Below, in pieces: positions 16,775-25,337 of a stretch of 64,000 bases of DNA. A model generated the notes under the pieces. That model was not told where the DNA came from. It made no database searches and worked only from the letters and a program-made list of their open reading frames with translations. The DNA lies in NCBI GenBank assembly GCA_003169845.1, contig PNAG01000012.1, forward strand, positions 29,713 through 93,712. The letters are read 5' to 3'. This DNA is from Candidatus Dormiibacterota bacterium (GTDB taxonomy: Bacteria > Chloroflexota > Dormibacteria > Dormibacterales > Dormibacteraceae). Numbering within the stretch: the stretch's first letter is position 1; every line of letters begins with the position of its first letter. The translations under genes and the position numbers were made by a program.

Positions 16775-16990
16775 TTAGCTCAGGAGCTGGCGCAGCTTCT
16801 CGCGGAAGGCGGGCGGCGTGTCGCAATCGCACGAATGCTTCACCAGCCTCTTCATGTGGGCCTCGAACTCGTAGTGGTCCTGACAGTCGGGACAGCTTTC
16901 GAGGTGGAGCTGCAGCTCGAGGACCTCGGTCGAGTTCAGCTCGCGGTCGACGAAGCGATCGAGCTTCTCCGAACAGTCCTTACAGTTCAT
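16775..16990 (-). CDS. Zinc-binding anti-sigma factor (RsrA-like)
   Basis: A 71-aa ZAS-family anti-sigma factor. HLESCPDC is the HxxxCxxC zinc motif, and an N-terminal CKDC and a C-terminal SCDCD add thiols. In RsrA-type factors, disulfide formation releases zinc and frees the partner sigma factor, so a role as a thiol-redox sensor is inferred. The ATG overlaps the sigma gene stop by four bases, confirming the pair. Confidence 0.85.
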   Translation of the reverse strand: MNCKDCSEKLDRFVDRELNSTEVLELQLHLESCPDCQDHYEFEAHMKRLVKHSCDCDTPPAFREKLRQLLS

Positions 16991-17562
16991 TGCTGCACCT
17001 GCGGTCTTCCGTTGCCGCGGACGATACCTGATTCCACCGCATAGTCATAGAGGGATTTTTGTAGCTGCTGGCGGGCGCGGTGAAGGCGGGACATTACAGT
17101 CCCGATCGGCACCCCCAGGGCCGTCGCCGCGTCCTTGTACGAAAACCCTTCCACGTCGACCAGCAGGACGACCTCCCGGTGCAGCGGCGGAAGCGTCTCG
17201 ACCGCTTTGACGACCTCCGAGGCGGCCAGCTTGTCGAGCACGTCGGCCTCGGGCCTCGCACCCTCGTCGCGCAGCTTTTCGTAGAGCACGAACTCGCCCA
17301 CATCGTCCAGGCTCACGTCCTCTTTCCGGGAACCCTTGAAGCGGTCCCAGAACAGGTTGCGCATGATCGCGAAGAGCCAGGCTTTCATGTTCGTGCCCTG
17401 CTGGTAGCTGTGCTGGTAGCGAAGGGCGCGCAGATACGCCTCCTGGACGAGGTCCTGTGCCTGGTCCGGGTCGCGTGTGAGCCGGAGGGCGCCTCGGTAC
17501 AGAGTGTCGAGATGTGTCAATGCCTCTTCCGCGAAGGCAGTTCTTGCGGGACTTTCCGCCAT
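16987..17562 (-). CDS. ECF sigma factor (SigR/SigH-like)
   Basis: A 191-aa group IV sigma factor. Region 2 is recognisable in DPDQAQDLVQEAYLRALRY and NMKAWLFAIMRNLFWDRF. Region 4 is ASEVVKAVETLPPLHREVVLL followed by the HTH FSYKDAATALGVPIGTVMSRLHRAR. Pairing with a ZAS anti-sigma rich in cysteines places it with the SigR/RsrA thiol-stress systems. A possible self-promoter (GGAAT-N18-ATT) lies about 40 bases upstream. Confidence 0.88.
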   Translation of the reverse strand: MAESPARTAFAEEALTHLDTLYRGALRLTRDPDQAQDLVQEAYLRALRYQHSYQQGTNMKAWLFAIMRNLFWDRFKGSRKEDVSLDDVGEFVLYEKLRDEGARPEADVLDKLAASEVVKAVETLPPLHREVVLLVDVEGFSYKDAATALGVPIGTVMSRLHRARQQLQKSLYDYAVESGIVRGNGRPQVQQ

Positions 17563-17603
17563 CAGTAGTGCCAGTTTAGGGTCACCTGCCTTGCCCCATC
17601 TGG

Positions 17604-17629
17604 AATCCCAGGGCGGTGACGGCTATTCC
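17604..17629 (-). promoter_or_regulatory. Possible SigR-type promoter of the sigma operon
   Basis: On the minus strand GGAAT (17625-17629) is followed after 18 bases by ATT (17604-17606), one base from the SigR consensus GGAAT-N18-GTT. The GGAAT overlaps the alr stop codon. This is a weak call that rests on the match plus autoregulation being usual for this class. Confidence 0.3.
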
Positions 17630-18702
17630 GAATACCGGCGCTCGACCCGGGGACCGAGGCTGGTCAGGACCTCGTAGGAGATCGTCCCGGACCACTCCGC
17701 CACCTCGGCGGCGGTGATGCGCTCGTCGCCGTCCACTCCGATGAGCGTCGCCACATCGCCCACCTGCACGCCCGGGACGCCGCTGACGTCCAGGGTGATG
17801 GCGTCCATGCTGACGACGCCGATGAGGGGCGCTCGCCGGCCCCGCACGAGCACGTGCCCGCGGTTGGAGCGGGCCCTGTGCACGCCGTCCGCGTACCCGA
17901 TCGCGACCGTCGCCACGCGCGACTTTCCAGTGGCTTTCCAGGTCGCGCCGTAGCCGACCGTGGCGCCGGCCTCGACCGTCTTCACGTGGGTGACCACGGA
18001 GCGAAAGGCCAGGGCGGGCTCGGTGCCAGGCCACTCGCAGCCGTACGTGGCGATGCCGCACCGCACCGCGTCGAGGGCGAACTCCGGGTGGTTGTACGCG
18101 CCCATCGAGTTGCAGGCGTGGCGCAGTCCGGGGTCGACGTCGAAAGTCTCGAGGGTTTCGGTGAAGAGATCGAACTGGCGGCGAGTCATCGCGTCGTCGG
18201 AGTCTGAGCACGCGAAATGTGTCCAGGTGCCGGCCAGGGTCAGCCCCGGTGTCTGGTCGATGAACCGGGCCAGCGCGAGCGCCCCCTCGGGCGGGCCTCC
18301 GAAGCGCCCCATCCCGGTGTCGATCTTCAGGTGCACAGGCACCAGCTCATCGGCGTCGCCGAGCGCCGCCGCCAGCTCGCGGGTCGAAACCGCGATGCAC
18401 CAGCCGCCGGCGGCCGCCGCAGGTGCCTGTTCGACCGTGAGCCCTCCCATGACGAGGACCTCCTCGGGTGGCACGAGCGCACCGAGCTCGCGGGCCTCCT
18501 CGATGGTGGCGACCGCAAGGCCGGTCGCGCCGCCGCTCAGCGCCGCTTTCGCCGCGGGAATCGCGCCGTGGCCGTAGCCACCGGCCTTGACGACCGCAAT
18601 CAGGCGCGCGTTTCCGGACAGGTGCGCAAGGATCCGCGCGCAGTTGGCGCTGACGGCGCCGAGGCTGACTTCAGCCCACCGCAGGGAAAGGGAAGTCGTC
18701 AG
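17623..18702 (-). CDS. alr: Alanine racemase with probable CTG start
   Basis: Alr makes D-alanine for peptidoglycan using PLP. The PLP lysine is K39 in AVVKAGGYGHG. DTGMGRFG, HACNSMGAYNHPEF, VGYGATW (catalytic Tyr region), IGYADG and VVSMDAITLDVS follow, giving 359 aa. The first ATG/GTG/TTG in frame (18474) would delete the PLP lysine, and none lies upstream before the frame closes near 18895. A CTG at 18700-18702 overlaps the upstream stop as CTGA, the same geometry as an ATGA junction, with AGGG a few bases before. A non-standard start is therefore the best reading. Confidence 0.85.
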   Translation of the reverse strand: MTTSLSLRWAEVSLGAVSANCARILAHLSGNARLIAVVKAGGYGHGAIPAAKAALSGGATGLAVATIEEARELGALVPPEEVLVMGGLTVEQAPAAAAGGWCIAVSTRELAAALGDADELVPVHLKIDTGMGRFGGPPEGALALARFIDQTPGLTLAGTWTHFACSDSDDAMTRRQFDLFTETLETFDVDPGLRHACNSMGAYNHPEFALDAVRCGIATYGCEWPGTEPALAFRSVVTHVKTVEAGATVGYGATWKATGKSRVATVAIGYADGVHRARSNRGHVLVRGRRAPLIGVVSMDAITLDVSGVPGVQVGDVATLIGVDGDERITAAEVAEWSGTISYEVLTSLGPRVERRYSE

Positions 18703-19928
18703 AGGCCGCCCTGGCGGAGCACGTTCATGACGACCGGGATCTCCAGGAGCAGGTCGCCGGCCAGGAGTCCGGAGTCGCCCAGGCGCTGCGAGATTCGTCT
18801 CCCGGCCGCCGCGTGGATGTACACGCCTGTGACGGCGGCCGAGAAAGGATCCGAGCCCTGGGCGATCAGCCCGCCGATGATGCCGGCGAGCACGTCACCC
18901 GTGCCGCCGCTCGCGAGCGCTGGGACCTCGTGGGGGTCCTCGCTGATCCTGCCGTCCGGGTGGCCAACCACGGTGTGCGCGCCCTTGAGCACAACCACGG
19001 CGCCCCACTCCGTGGCCGCTCTCCGGGCCGCGCCGTGACGGTCGGCCTCGATCGCCTCGATGGTCTTGCCGGTGAGGCGCGCCAGCTCGCCCGGGTGCGG
19101 CGTGAAGACGCGGTGCTTGCCCAGCCGTCCCCTGGAACGAGGCGAGTCCGCCAGCGCGTTGAGCCCGTCCGCGTCGATCACGAGCGGGCAGCTCGCGTGG
19201 CAGGCGAGGTCGATCACCAGCCGCCACGTCGAGCTGTCCCTACCCAGCCCGGGACCGATCACGCCGACCTCGGCCGCCGCCAGCTGCCGCATGATCGAGT
19301 CATAGGCCGCGTGGCCCACAGCTCCGGGTGCCACCTCCTGCACAGGGGTGGCCATGACCTCCGTGCACTTGGCGGCGAGGATGGGATAGATCGTGTCGGC
19401 GACCAGCAGCTTCACGAGACCCGCTCCAGTGCGCGCCGCGGCGGTCGCCGCGAGGTAGGCGGCGCCGGTGTAGCCCAGGCTGCCGGCCAGCACGATCGCC
19501 GTGCCGAAAGTGCCCTTGTGCGCGTCGTGCGGACGCCGGGGCAGCACGACCGCGTCCGGGGCGGGCAGCAGGTCGCCGGCGACGTCCGGCATCTCGAGGT
19601 GGGCGGTTGCGACAGCGAGCCGGCTGTCGTGGGTGATGCTCACCTCGACGCGGGCGCCGCGGTGATCTCCGAGCAGCCGCACTCGGGGAGCTCCGGTGGG
19701 GCCGGCCAGCACCTCGATGCGACGGCGCGGAAAGCAGATGCCGGTGCCGTCGAAGCACTTGATCACCGCCTCCTTGGCGGCCCACCTGCCGGCGAGCCGG
19801 TCGGGGTTGCCGGCGCAGTAGGCCTGCTCGGCGGGGGTGTAGACCTTGTTGAGGAAGGCCGGGCTCGAGCGGCCGACGGCGCGCGCGATTCGGTCGACCG
19901 ACACCGCATCAACGCCGATTCGTTGCAT
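18699..19928 (-). CDS. AcpS-NnrD fusion: holo-ACP synthase plus NAD(P)HX dehydratase
   Basis: A 409-aa fusion. Residues about 1-118 are holo-ACP synthase (RIGVDAVSVDRIARAV, then LAGRWAAKEAVIKCF and VSITHDSRLAVATA), which adds phosphopantetheine to ACP. Residues about 125-405 are ADP/ATP-dependent NAD(P)H-hydrate dehydratase (KGTFGTAIVLAGS, VIGPGLG, VIDADGLNAL, TPHPGELARL, LASGGTGDVLAGIIGGL). NnrD is usually fused to the epimerase NnrE, whose domain is absent here. The ATG at 19928 is preferred over the TTG one codon earlier. It overlaps alr. Confidence 0.9.
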   Translation of the reverse strand: MQRIGVDAVSVDRIARAVGRSSPAFLNKVYTPAEQAYCAGNPDRLAGRWAAKEAVIKCFDGTGICFPRRRIEVLAGPTGAPRVRLLGDHRGARVEVSITHDSRLAVATAHLEMPDVAGDLLPAPDAVVLPRRPHDAHKGTFGTAIVLAGSLGYTGAAYLAATAAARTGAGLVKLLVADTIYPILAAKCTEVMATPVQEVAPGAVGHAAYDSIMRQLAAAEVGVIGPGLGRDSSTWRLVIDLACHASCPLVIDADGLNALADSPRSRGRLGKHRVFTPHPGELARLTGKTIEAIEADRHGAARRAATEWGAVVVLKGAHTVVGHPDGRISEDPHEVPALASGGTGDVLAGIIGGLIAQGSDPFSAAVTGVYIHAAAGRRISQRLGDSGLLAGDLLLEIPVVMNVLRQGGL

Positions 19929-19963
19929 CAAGCCCCATTGTGCTGTTCCGACGGGGATGCGGG

Positions 19964-20046
19964 CTTAGGCCCCTCACCCTGGCCCTCTCCCCGATGGGGA
20001 GAGGGAGAGACTCATTCCGGCCCTCTCCCCGATGGGGAGAGGGAGA
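19964..20046 (+). repeat. REP-like repeat, two copies
   Basis: A full unit and a shorter one (joined by AGAGACTCATTCCGG) lie between the glmS stop and the acpS-nnrD start, same orientation as elsewhere. Confidence 0.85.
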
Positions 20047-20051
20047 CTCTC

Positions 20052-21896
20052 CTATTCGACTGTGACGCTTTTTGCCAGGTTCCTTGGTTGGTCTACGTCT
20101 TGGCCCAGCTCTACTGCCACGTGGTAGGCGAAGAGTTGCAGCGCTACCGTGTTCAGGATCGCCGCCATCGACTCTTCGGCCGCGGGCATCTCGAATACGT
20201 CCTTTGCGACGCCATCGAGTGAGTGATCGCCGGCGGTCACGAGAGCCAGCACGGGCGCGTCGCGGGCGGCGATCTCGTAGACGTTGCTGACCATCTTGTC
20301 TTTGGTCGAGCTCGCCGTGCAGATGGCGATCACCGGGAACTCCTTGTCGAGCAATGCGATCGGTCCGTGCTTCAGCTCGCCGCCGGTCGTGCCCTCGGCG
20401 TGGACGTACGAGATCTCCTTCAGCTTCAACGCGCCCTCGAGGGCGACCGGGTAGCTCAGGCCGCGGCCGAAGTACATGAAGTTGCGGTAGCGGCTGTAGC
20501 GCTTCGCGAGCTTCGCGATCTCCGGCTCTCGATCAACCAGCTCGCGGATCTGGTCGGGCAGCGCTCTGAGGGCGGCCACCAGCTCGTGCCGGCGCTCGAG
20601 CGAGATGCGGCCGTTGACGGTCGCGAGGCGCAGCGCGAGCAGGGACAGGCTCACCATGTGGGCGGCGAGCGTCTTCGTCGACGCCACGCCGATCTCCGGC
20701 CCCGAGTGCAGGTAGATGGCGCCGTCGGCGTCCCGGGCGGCCGAGCTCGCGAACACGTTGGTGACCGCCACGGTCAGCGCGCCGCGCTCTTTCGCCCGGT
20801 GCAGCCCGACGAGCGTGTCGGCGGTCTCTCCCGACTGGGTGAGCACCACGGCCAGCGTCTTCGGCCCGAAGGTTGGGCGGCGGTAGCGAAACTCCGAAGC
20901 GTCCTCGGCGCGAGCCGGGATGCCGGCCCAGTCCTCGACCAGGAACTCACCCACCATCGCCGCATGGCGCGACGTCCCCATGCCGAGGAGCAGGACCTCG
21001 TTGTAACTGCGCAGCTTTTCGTCGTCGACGTCGAACTCGCGGAACGAGACGATCCCGTCGTCCGTGAGCCGGCCGCGCACCGCGTTGGCGACCGCCTCCG
21101 GCGTCTCGTGGATCTCCTTGAGCATGAAGTGCGCAAAGCCGCTCTTCTGCGCCTGGCTCACGTCCCAGTCGACGTGGATCAGCTTGGGCTGGACGGTGAT
21201 CCCGTCAAGGGTCGAGACCGTGGCGCCGAGCGGAGTGACGGCCGCGACCTCGCCCTCGCCCAGGACCAGGACCCGTTTGGTGTAAGGGATGATCGCGGTG
21301 ATGTCCGAGGCGATGTAGTACTCGTGGTCGCCCAGGCCGACGACCAGGGGCGCATTGAGCCGGGCACCGATGAGCAGCTCGGGGTCGTCGGTGGAGAACA
21401 TCGCCAGGGCGTAGGCGCCATGGATCCGCTTCAGGGCGGCGCGAACCGCGGCCAGGAAGTCGCCTTTGTAGTTGGCCTCGATCAGGTGAGGCACGACCTC
21501 CGTATCCGTGTCTGACGTGAAGTTGTGGCCTTTCGCCTGCAGCTCGGCCTTGAGCTCGGCGAAGTTTTCGATGATCCCGTTGTGGACGACGAAGATCTTG
21601 CCGTGGCAGTCGGTGTGCGGGTGGGCGTTGATATAGGTCGGCTTACCGTGGGTCGCCCAGCGGGTGTGGCCGATCCCCAGGTGCCCGGTCGGCATGTTGG
21701 CCTGGAGCTTGGAGATCAGGGTGTCGACCTTCTTTTCTGACTTGGTGAGGGTCGTGTGGGCCTCTTCGCCGGGCCTGGCCAGCTCCAGCACGGCCACGCC
21801 GGCGGAGTCGTAGCCACGGTATTCGAGCCGCTTGAGGCTCTCCATCAAGATCGGGGTGGCTTCGCGATCGCCCAGGTAGCCGATGATTCCGCACAT
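20052..21896 (-). CDS. glmS: Glutamine-fructose-6-phosphate aminotransferase
   Basis: GlmS makes glucosamine-6-P for cell-wall precursors. The 614-aa protein starts MCGIIGYLGDREA with Cys2 as the glutaminase nucleophile. It has GHTRWATHGKPTYINAHPH, then two SIS domains (GMGTSRHAAMVGEF, VLTQSGETADT, FGRGLSYPVALEGALKLKE) and the canonical C-terminus RNLAKSVTVE. The upstream 87 bases show no glmS ribozyme. It follows cdaA-cdaR, a conserved association linking c-di-AMP and wall synthesis. Confidence 0.97.
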   Translation of the reverse strand: MCGIIGYLGDREATPILMESLKRLEYRGYDSAGVAVLELARPGEEAHTTLTKSEKKVDTLISKLQANMPTGHLGIGHTRWATHGKPTYINAHPHTDCHGKIFVVHNGIIENFAELKAELQAKGHNFTSDTDTEVVPHLIEANYKGDFLAAVRAALKRIHGAYALAMFSTDDPELLIGARLNAPLVVGLGDHEYYIASDITAIIPYTKRVLVLGEGEVAAVTPLGATVSTLDGITVQPKLIHVDWDVSQAQKSGFAHFMLKEIHETPEAVANAVRGRLTDDGIVSFREFDVDDEKLRSYNEVLLLGMGTSRHAAMVGEFLVEDWAGIPARAEDASEFRYRRPTFGPKTLAVVLTQSGETADTLVGLHRAKERGALTVAVTNVFASSAARDADGAIYLHSGPEIGVASTKTLAAHMVSLSLLALRLATVNGRISLERRHELVAALRALPDQIRELVDREPEIAKLAKRYSRYRNFMYFGRGLSYPVALEGALKLKEISYVHAEGTTGGELKHGPIALLDKEFPVIAICTASSTKDKMVSNVYEIAARDAPVLALVTAGDHSLDGVAKDVFEMPAAEESMAAILNTVALQLFAYHVAVELGQDVDQPRNLAKSVTVE

Positions 21897-21983
21897 TTCT
21901 TTACTAGAACTCCTGGAAGGCTCGAAGGATTCGACCGGTGCTGGGATGAACGGCTGGAACGGGCGTCAGGTTACACGCCAGGC

Positions 21984-22952
21984 CTAGGGCGAGGGGGAGA
22001 TGTTCGGGTTGGCCGAGATCAGGTACGTCAACGTGGCGGTCGTCACCGAACCCGACATCCCGCTCGGGTAGGGGATCTGGACCCTGAACGTGGCGTTCGT
22101 GGTCGAGCTGCTCAGGTCGGCCGGGGGCAGCGCGATGCTCTGGACGAGCGCCAGCTTGTCGGCGGGCCCGGTCAAGACGATGGTCAGCGGGGCGATCACG
22201 ATCCCCGTCACACGGTAGCCGGCCGGAGGTGGGTGCACCGGCGGGGAGTCGACGAGGGCCACCGACCTGCTCGTGGTGCCAGTGCGGGCTTCGATATGCA
22301 GGCTGACGGACGACGTATCGAGTTTGGAGTAAGGCACGGTCTGCAGGAGCCTGCTGGAGTCCAGGGTGGTGTTGCCCTGCTGGAGGGTGACCGGCCAGGT
22401 GAGGACGTCATAGCTGCTGTTGGCGATGGGATTGGGGAACACGGCCACAGCCTTCAGGTTCACCTCCCAGCTCGCGGGGCCGCTGAAGTGCACCACGCAA
22501 GGGGTCGTCGGGCACAAGGGATCCGCCTTTGTCACCTCCCAGCCGGGGGCGGCATGGGCCGCCACCTGAACCGTGAGCGTGGAGACGCTCAGACGGTCGA
22601 TGTTGACCGCGAATGGCGGCGGGTTCTGGACCGGCGTGACTCCGGGCACCAGCGACTTGGCCACCACGTTGAGCCTGACGTCCGGTCCCGGGTTCGCCTT
22701 GGTTGCATCCACCACGGCCACGACGCTCTCGGGCTTCATCGTCGTGATCAGGTCCGCCAGCCCGTTCACGGTCACTGTGGTCGTGGTCGGCGGGTTGATC
22801 AAGACGAGATCCGCGCCCACCTGATAGGAGATGAGCACCGTAAAAGACTTGGTCGTGGGCGGGTTCTGTGAGAAGGCGACCGCCCCCAGCATCAGCACCG
22901 CCAGGCCGACCGCGAGAAGCTTGAGGCGCCAGTCATCGGTGATGAGGTTCAC
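21984..22952 (-). CDS. cdaR: YbbR-domain protein CdaR, regulator of CdaA
   Basis: A 322-aa protein with one N-terminal membrane helix (LKLLAVGLAVLMLGAVAFSQ) and an extracytoplasmic region of YbbR repeats rich in Thr, Val and Pro (IVIAPLTIVLTGPADKLALV is a clear repeat end). CdaR proteins bind and tune the diadenylate cyclase. It overlaps cdaA by four bases. Confidence 0.85.
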   Translation of the reverse strand: MNLITDDWRLKLLAVGLAVLMLGAVAFSQNPPTTKSFTVLISYQVGADLVLINPPTTTTVTVNGLADLITTMKPESVVAVVDATKANPGPDVRLNVVAKSLVPGVTPVQNPPPFAVNIDRLSVSTLTVQVAAHAAPGWEVTKADPLCPTTPCVVHFSGPASWEVNLKAVAVFPNPIANSSYDVLTWPVTLQQGNTTLDSSRLLQTVPYSKLDTSSVSLHIEARTGTTSRSVALVDSPPVHPPPAGYRVTGIVIAPLTIVLTGPADKLALVQSIALPPADLSSSTTNATFRVQIPYPSGMSGSVTTATLTYLISANPNISPSP

Positions 22953-23770
22953 CGGCGGAACCTCAAGAAACCGCTGCCGTTGGACGGCGACGGAACTTTC
23001 AGGCTGACGCGACGCCGGAGTCCGTCTGCGTCAAGGTTGCGCGTGATCTTTCCCTCTTCTATCACCGAGATGTTTCCTGTCTCCTCCGAGACTACGAGGA
23101 CCAGGGCGTCGGATGCCAGCGAGAGGCCCAGCGCGGCACGGTGGCGGGTGCCGAGCCTTTCGCGGACGACGCCCTCCTCGGGAAGCGGCAGGAGGCACCC
23201 CGCGGCGACGATCTTGTTGCCGCGGACGATGACCGCGCCGTCATGCAGCGGCGAGTTGGGATAGAAGATGGACTGCAGGACCTCGGCGGAGATCTCTCCG
23301 TTGATCCGCACGCCGGTCGCGGCGTAATCCTCCAGCCCGACCTCCCGCTCGAACGCGATCAGGGCGCCCGTCTTGTTGGTGCTCAGGCGCTCGGTGGCGC
23401 GGATCGCCTCTGAGATCGCCTGGCTGTACAGCCGCGCGTTGTAACCGGAAAGCGGGCGGCCGATGTGTCCGATCCGTCCCAGCTGGTCCAGCACCCGGCG
23501 CAGCTCCGGCTGGAACATGACGATGACAGCGATGACGATGTAGAAGGTGGCGTTCCTGAAAAGCCACGCCAGAAGGATGAGGTTGAACTGGGTCGCGATG
23601 ACGCCGATGACCACCAGCAGGATCAGCCCGACGACGATCTGAGTGCCCTGCGTGCCACGAAGAAGCCGCAGCAGGAGATAGAGCACCACCGCGACCACCG
23701 CGACGTCGAGCACCTCGACGATGCTCAGGTGCCGGACGACCAGGCTCAGCTGCGTGAAGAACTGGTTCAT
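22949..23770 (-). CDS. cdaA: Membrane diadenylate cyclase CdaA
   Basis: CdaA condenses two ATP into c-di-AMP. Three N-terminal hydrophobic segments (about 17-36, 42-60 and 65-85) precede the DAC domain. Active-site motifs are intact: SPLHDGAVIVRG (DGA) and LGTRHRAALGLS (RHR). The 273 aa length is normal. It overlaps argF upstream and cdaR downstream by four bases each. Confidence 0.95.
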   Translation of the reverse strand: MNQFFTQLSLVVRHLSIVEVLDVAVVAVVLYLLLRLLRGTQGTQIVVGLILLVVIGVIATQFNLILLAWLFRNATFYIVIAVIVMFQPELRRVLDQLGRIGHIGRPLSGYNARLYSQAISEAIRATERLSTNKTGALIAFEREVGLEDYAATGVRINGEISAEVLQSIFYPNSPLHDGAVIVRGNKIVAAGCLLPLPEEGVVRERLGTRHRAALGLSLASDALVLVVSEETGNISVIEEGKITRNLDADGLRRRVSLKVPSPSNGSGFLRFRR

Positions 23771-24753
23771 CCTTCGGTTCCGAAGAGCTCCGCCATCACT
23801 GCCATCTGCGCGTACAGCCTGTTCTCCGCCTGGTCGAACACGACCGAGCGAGGGCCGTCGATGACCTCGTCCGTCACCTCCTGGCCCCGATGAGCCGGAA
23901 GGCAGTGCATGAACACCGCGCCGGGCGCGGCCTCCATCACGGCCTCATTCACCTGGTACTCGGCAAAGGCCTTGCGCCGCTCGTCCCTCTCGTTTTCGTG
24001 TCCCATGGATGCCCACACGTCGGTATAGATCGCTGTCGCGCCGTCGATCGCCGCGAGGTCGCTCGTGAGCGTGACGCGCAGCGGTCCGGAGCTGATGCTA
24101 CGCGCGCGATCTAGCACGTCTGCCTTTGGCTCGTACCCATGGGGGGACACGACCGTGAGCGCGAAACCGGCCAGCGCGGAAGCCTCGATCAGCGAGGCCG
24201 CGACGTTGTTGCCGTCGCCGATGAAAACGACGTGCTGGCCGGCCAGGGCGCCGCGCGCCTCTTCGAGGGTGACCAGGTCGGCAAGCGCCTGGCACGGGTG
24301 CGAGCGATCTGTGAGGCCGTTGATCACAGGTCTGGCGGAGGCGGAGGCGAGCTCGAGCATATCGGCGTGGCTGCGGAGGCGGGCCACGACGCCGTCCACG
24401 TAGCGGTCGAGCACGCGGGCGGCATCCGAAACCGTCTCCCTGACGCCGAGCTGGACGTCCTGCTCGGACAGGGTGGTAGTGGTTCCGCCAAGCCTGGCGA
24501 TGCCCACCTCGAAGGAGACCCTGGTGCGGTGGGAAGGCTTCTGAAAGAGCATCGCGATATGCCTGCCCTCGAGCGGTCGGTGGGACCAGCGGCCGGCTTT
24601 GATCGCGTGGGCGAGCTCGACCAGGTGGCGCAGCTCCTCGGCATCGAGGTCGGCGAGGTCGATGAAGTCGCGGCCCTTCAGGGAGTTGCGCACCACGAAC
24701 TCAGAGGCTACGCCGTGAGTTCGCGGGGACCCCTTCTTCACGGAAGCGATCAT
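23767..24753 (-). CDS. argF: Ornithine carbamoyltransferase
   Basis: This enzyme makes citrulline from ornithine and carbamoyl phosphate. The 328-aa sequence contains the carbamoyl-phosphate site FQKPSHRTRVSFE (SxRTR), NGLTDRSHPCQALADL (HPCQ), VVFIGDGNNVAASL and the ornithine loop FMHCLPAHRGQE. An N-terminal extension of about 22 residues precedes the usual start. No other arg genes are beside it. It is coupled to cdaA by a four-base overlap. Confidence 0.93.
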   Translation of the reverse strand: MIASVKKGSPRTHGVASEFVVRNSLKGRDFIDLADLDAEELRHLVELAHAIKAGRWSHRPLEGRHIAMLFQKPSHRTRVSFEVGIARLGGTTTTLSEQDVQLGVRETVSDAARVLDRYVDGVVARLRSHADMLELASASARPVINGLTDRSHPCQALADLVTLEEARGALAGQHVVFIGDGNNVAASLIEASALAGFALTVVSPHGYEPKADVLDRARSISSGPLRVTLTSDLAAIDGATAIYTDVWASMGHENERDERRKAFAEYQVNEAVMEAAPGAVFMHCLPAHRGQEVTDEVIDGPRSVVFDQAENRLYAQMAVMAELFGTEG

Positions 24754-24769
24754 GATCGCTGGGCGGCGC

Positions 24770-25303
24770 CTAGAGGCGGGGTTCGATCAGCTCACCGGCC
24801 ACGACCGGCGAAACGGCCAGGTCGCGCGCCGAATCGAACTCGGGGAGGCGGGCCCGCAGCTTCGAGTCGTCGCGCAGCCGGATCATGAGGTCCCGGCAGG
24901 CGGACGGCTCAAGACCGAATTGCGCGGGCTTGAACTTGAGCGGCGGCTCGTTCTTGAAGCTGATCGTGAGCCGGTCGGTGAGGCGCACGCGCGGCCAGGA
25001 GCCGGGCTCGGACAGGGTCACCGTCTCCATGACTGACCAGACGGCGCGCATCTCGTGGCGGCCCTGGATGACCACGAGGCGGTCCCGGAACAAGCCGAGC
25101 TTGCCGGAAGGCCACGTCGCGAGCCCCCAGCCGGCCCACGCGCCGAGCGCGGCGCCGCCGACCGCGCCGACCGCAAGGGCAAGGCCGGCCGGCCAGACCT
25201 GCGCGACCATGGCGATCGCCGCCAGGGCCCCAAAGACAAGCGCGCAAGCAAGCCCCGCAGCTGCCAGCGTCACGATCGACCGGCGCGATCTCACGTAGAT
25301 CAA
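24770..25303 (-). CDS. Membrane protein with PH-like C-terminal domain, unknown
   Basis: About 177 aa from the TTG at 25303, which has GGTGGGG eight bases upstream. Two adjacent hydrophobic segments (TLAAAGLACALVFGALAAIA and PAGLALAVGAVGGAALGAW) are followed by a soluble beta-rich domain (FRDRLVVIQGRHEMRAVWS). That order resembles membrane proteins with a bacterial PH-like module, but no family is certain. A longer in-frame ATG at 25339 overlaps the start codon of the divergent CoA ligase and is less likely. Confidence 0.55.
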   Translation of the reverse strand: MIYVRSRRSIVTLAAAGLACALVFGALAAIAMVAQVWPAGLALAVGAVGGAALGAWAGWGLATWPSGKLGLFRDRLVVIQGRHEMRAVWSVMETVTLSEPGSWPRVRLTDRLTISFKNEPPLKFKPAQFGLEPSACRDLMIRLRDDSKLRARLPEFDSARDLAVSPVVAGELIEPRL

Positions 25304-25321
25304 GCGCGCCCCACCAGCGAG

Positions 25322-25328
25322 TAGTGTA
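25322..25328. promoter_or_regulatory. Shared divergent -10 region
   Basis: TAGTGTA reads as TAGTGT on the plus strand, 10 bases before the ATG at 25338, and as TACACT on the minus strand ahead of the TTG at 25303. Both fit weak -10 boxes, so one short site may serve both genes. Confidence 0.35.
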
Positions 25329-25337
25329 TTCCCCGTC

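Noticed and set aside
16568..17044. Plus-strand open frames through the repeat array
   Set aside because: Translation is a short peptide repeated by the DNA repeat, and it overlaps the clear anti-sigma gene on the minus strand.
17582..18211. Minus-strand Arg-rich frame overlapping alr
   Set aside because: Shadow frame; the alr frame carries the conserved motifs.
18813..20222. Long plus-strand open frame of 469 codons
   Set aside because: It is the antisense of acpS-nnrD and glmS, with composition typical of GC-rich shadow frames.
21897..21983. glmS ribozyme
   Set aside because: Only 87 bases separate cdaR and glmS, without the ribozyme's conserved core.
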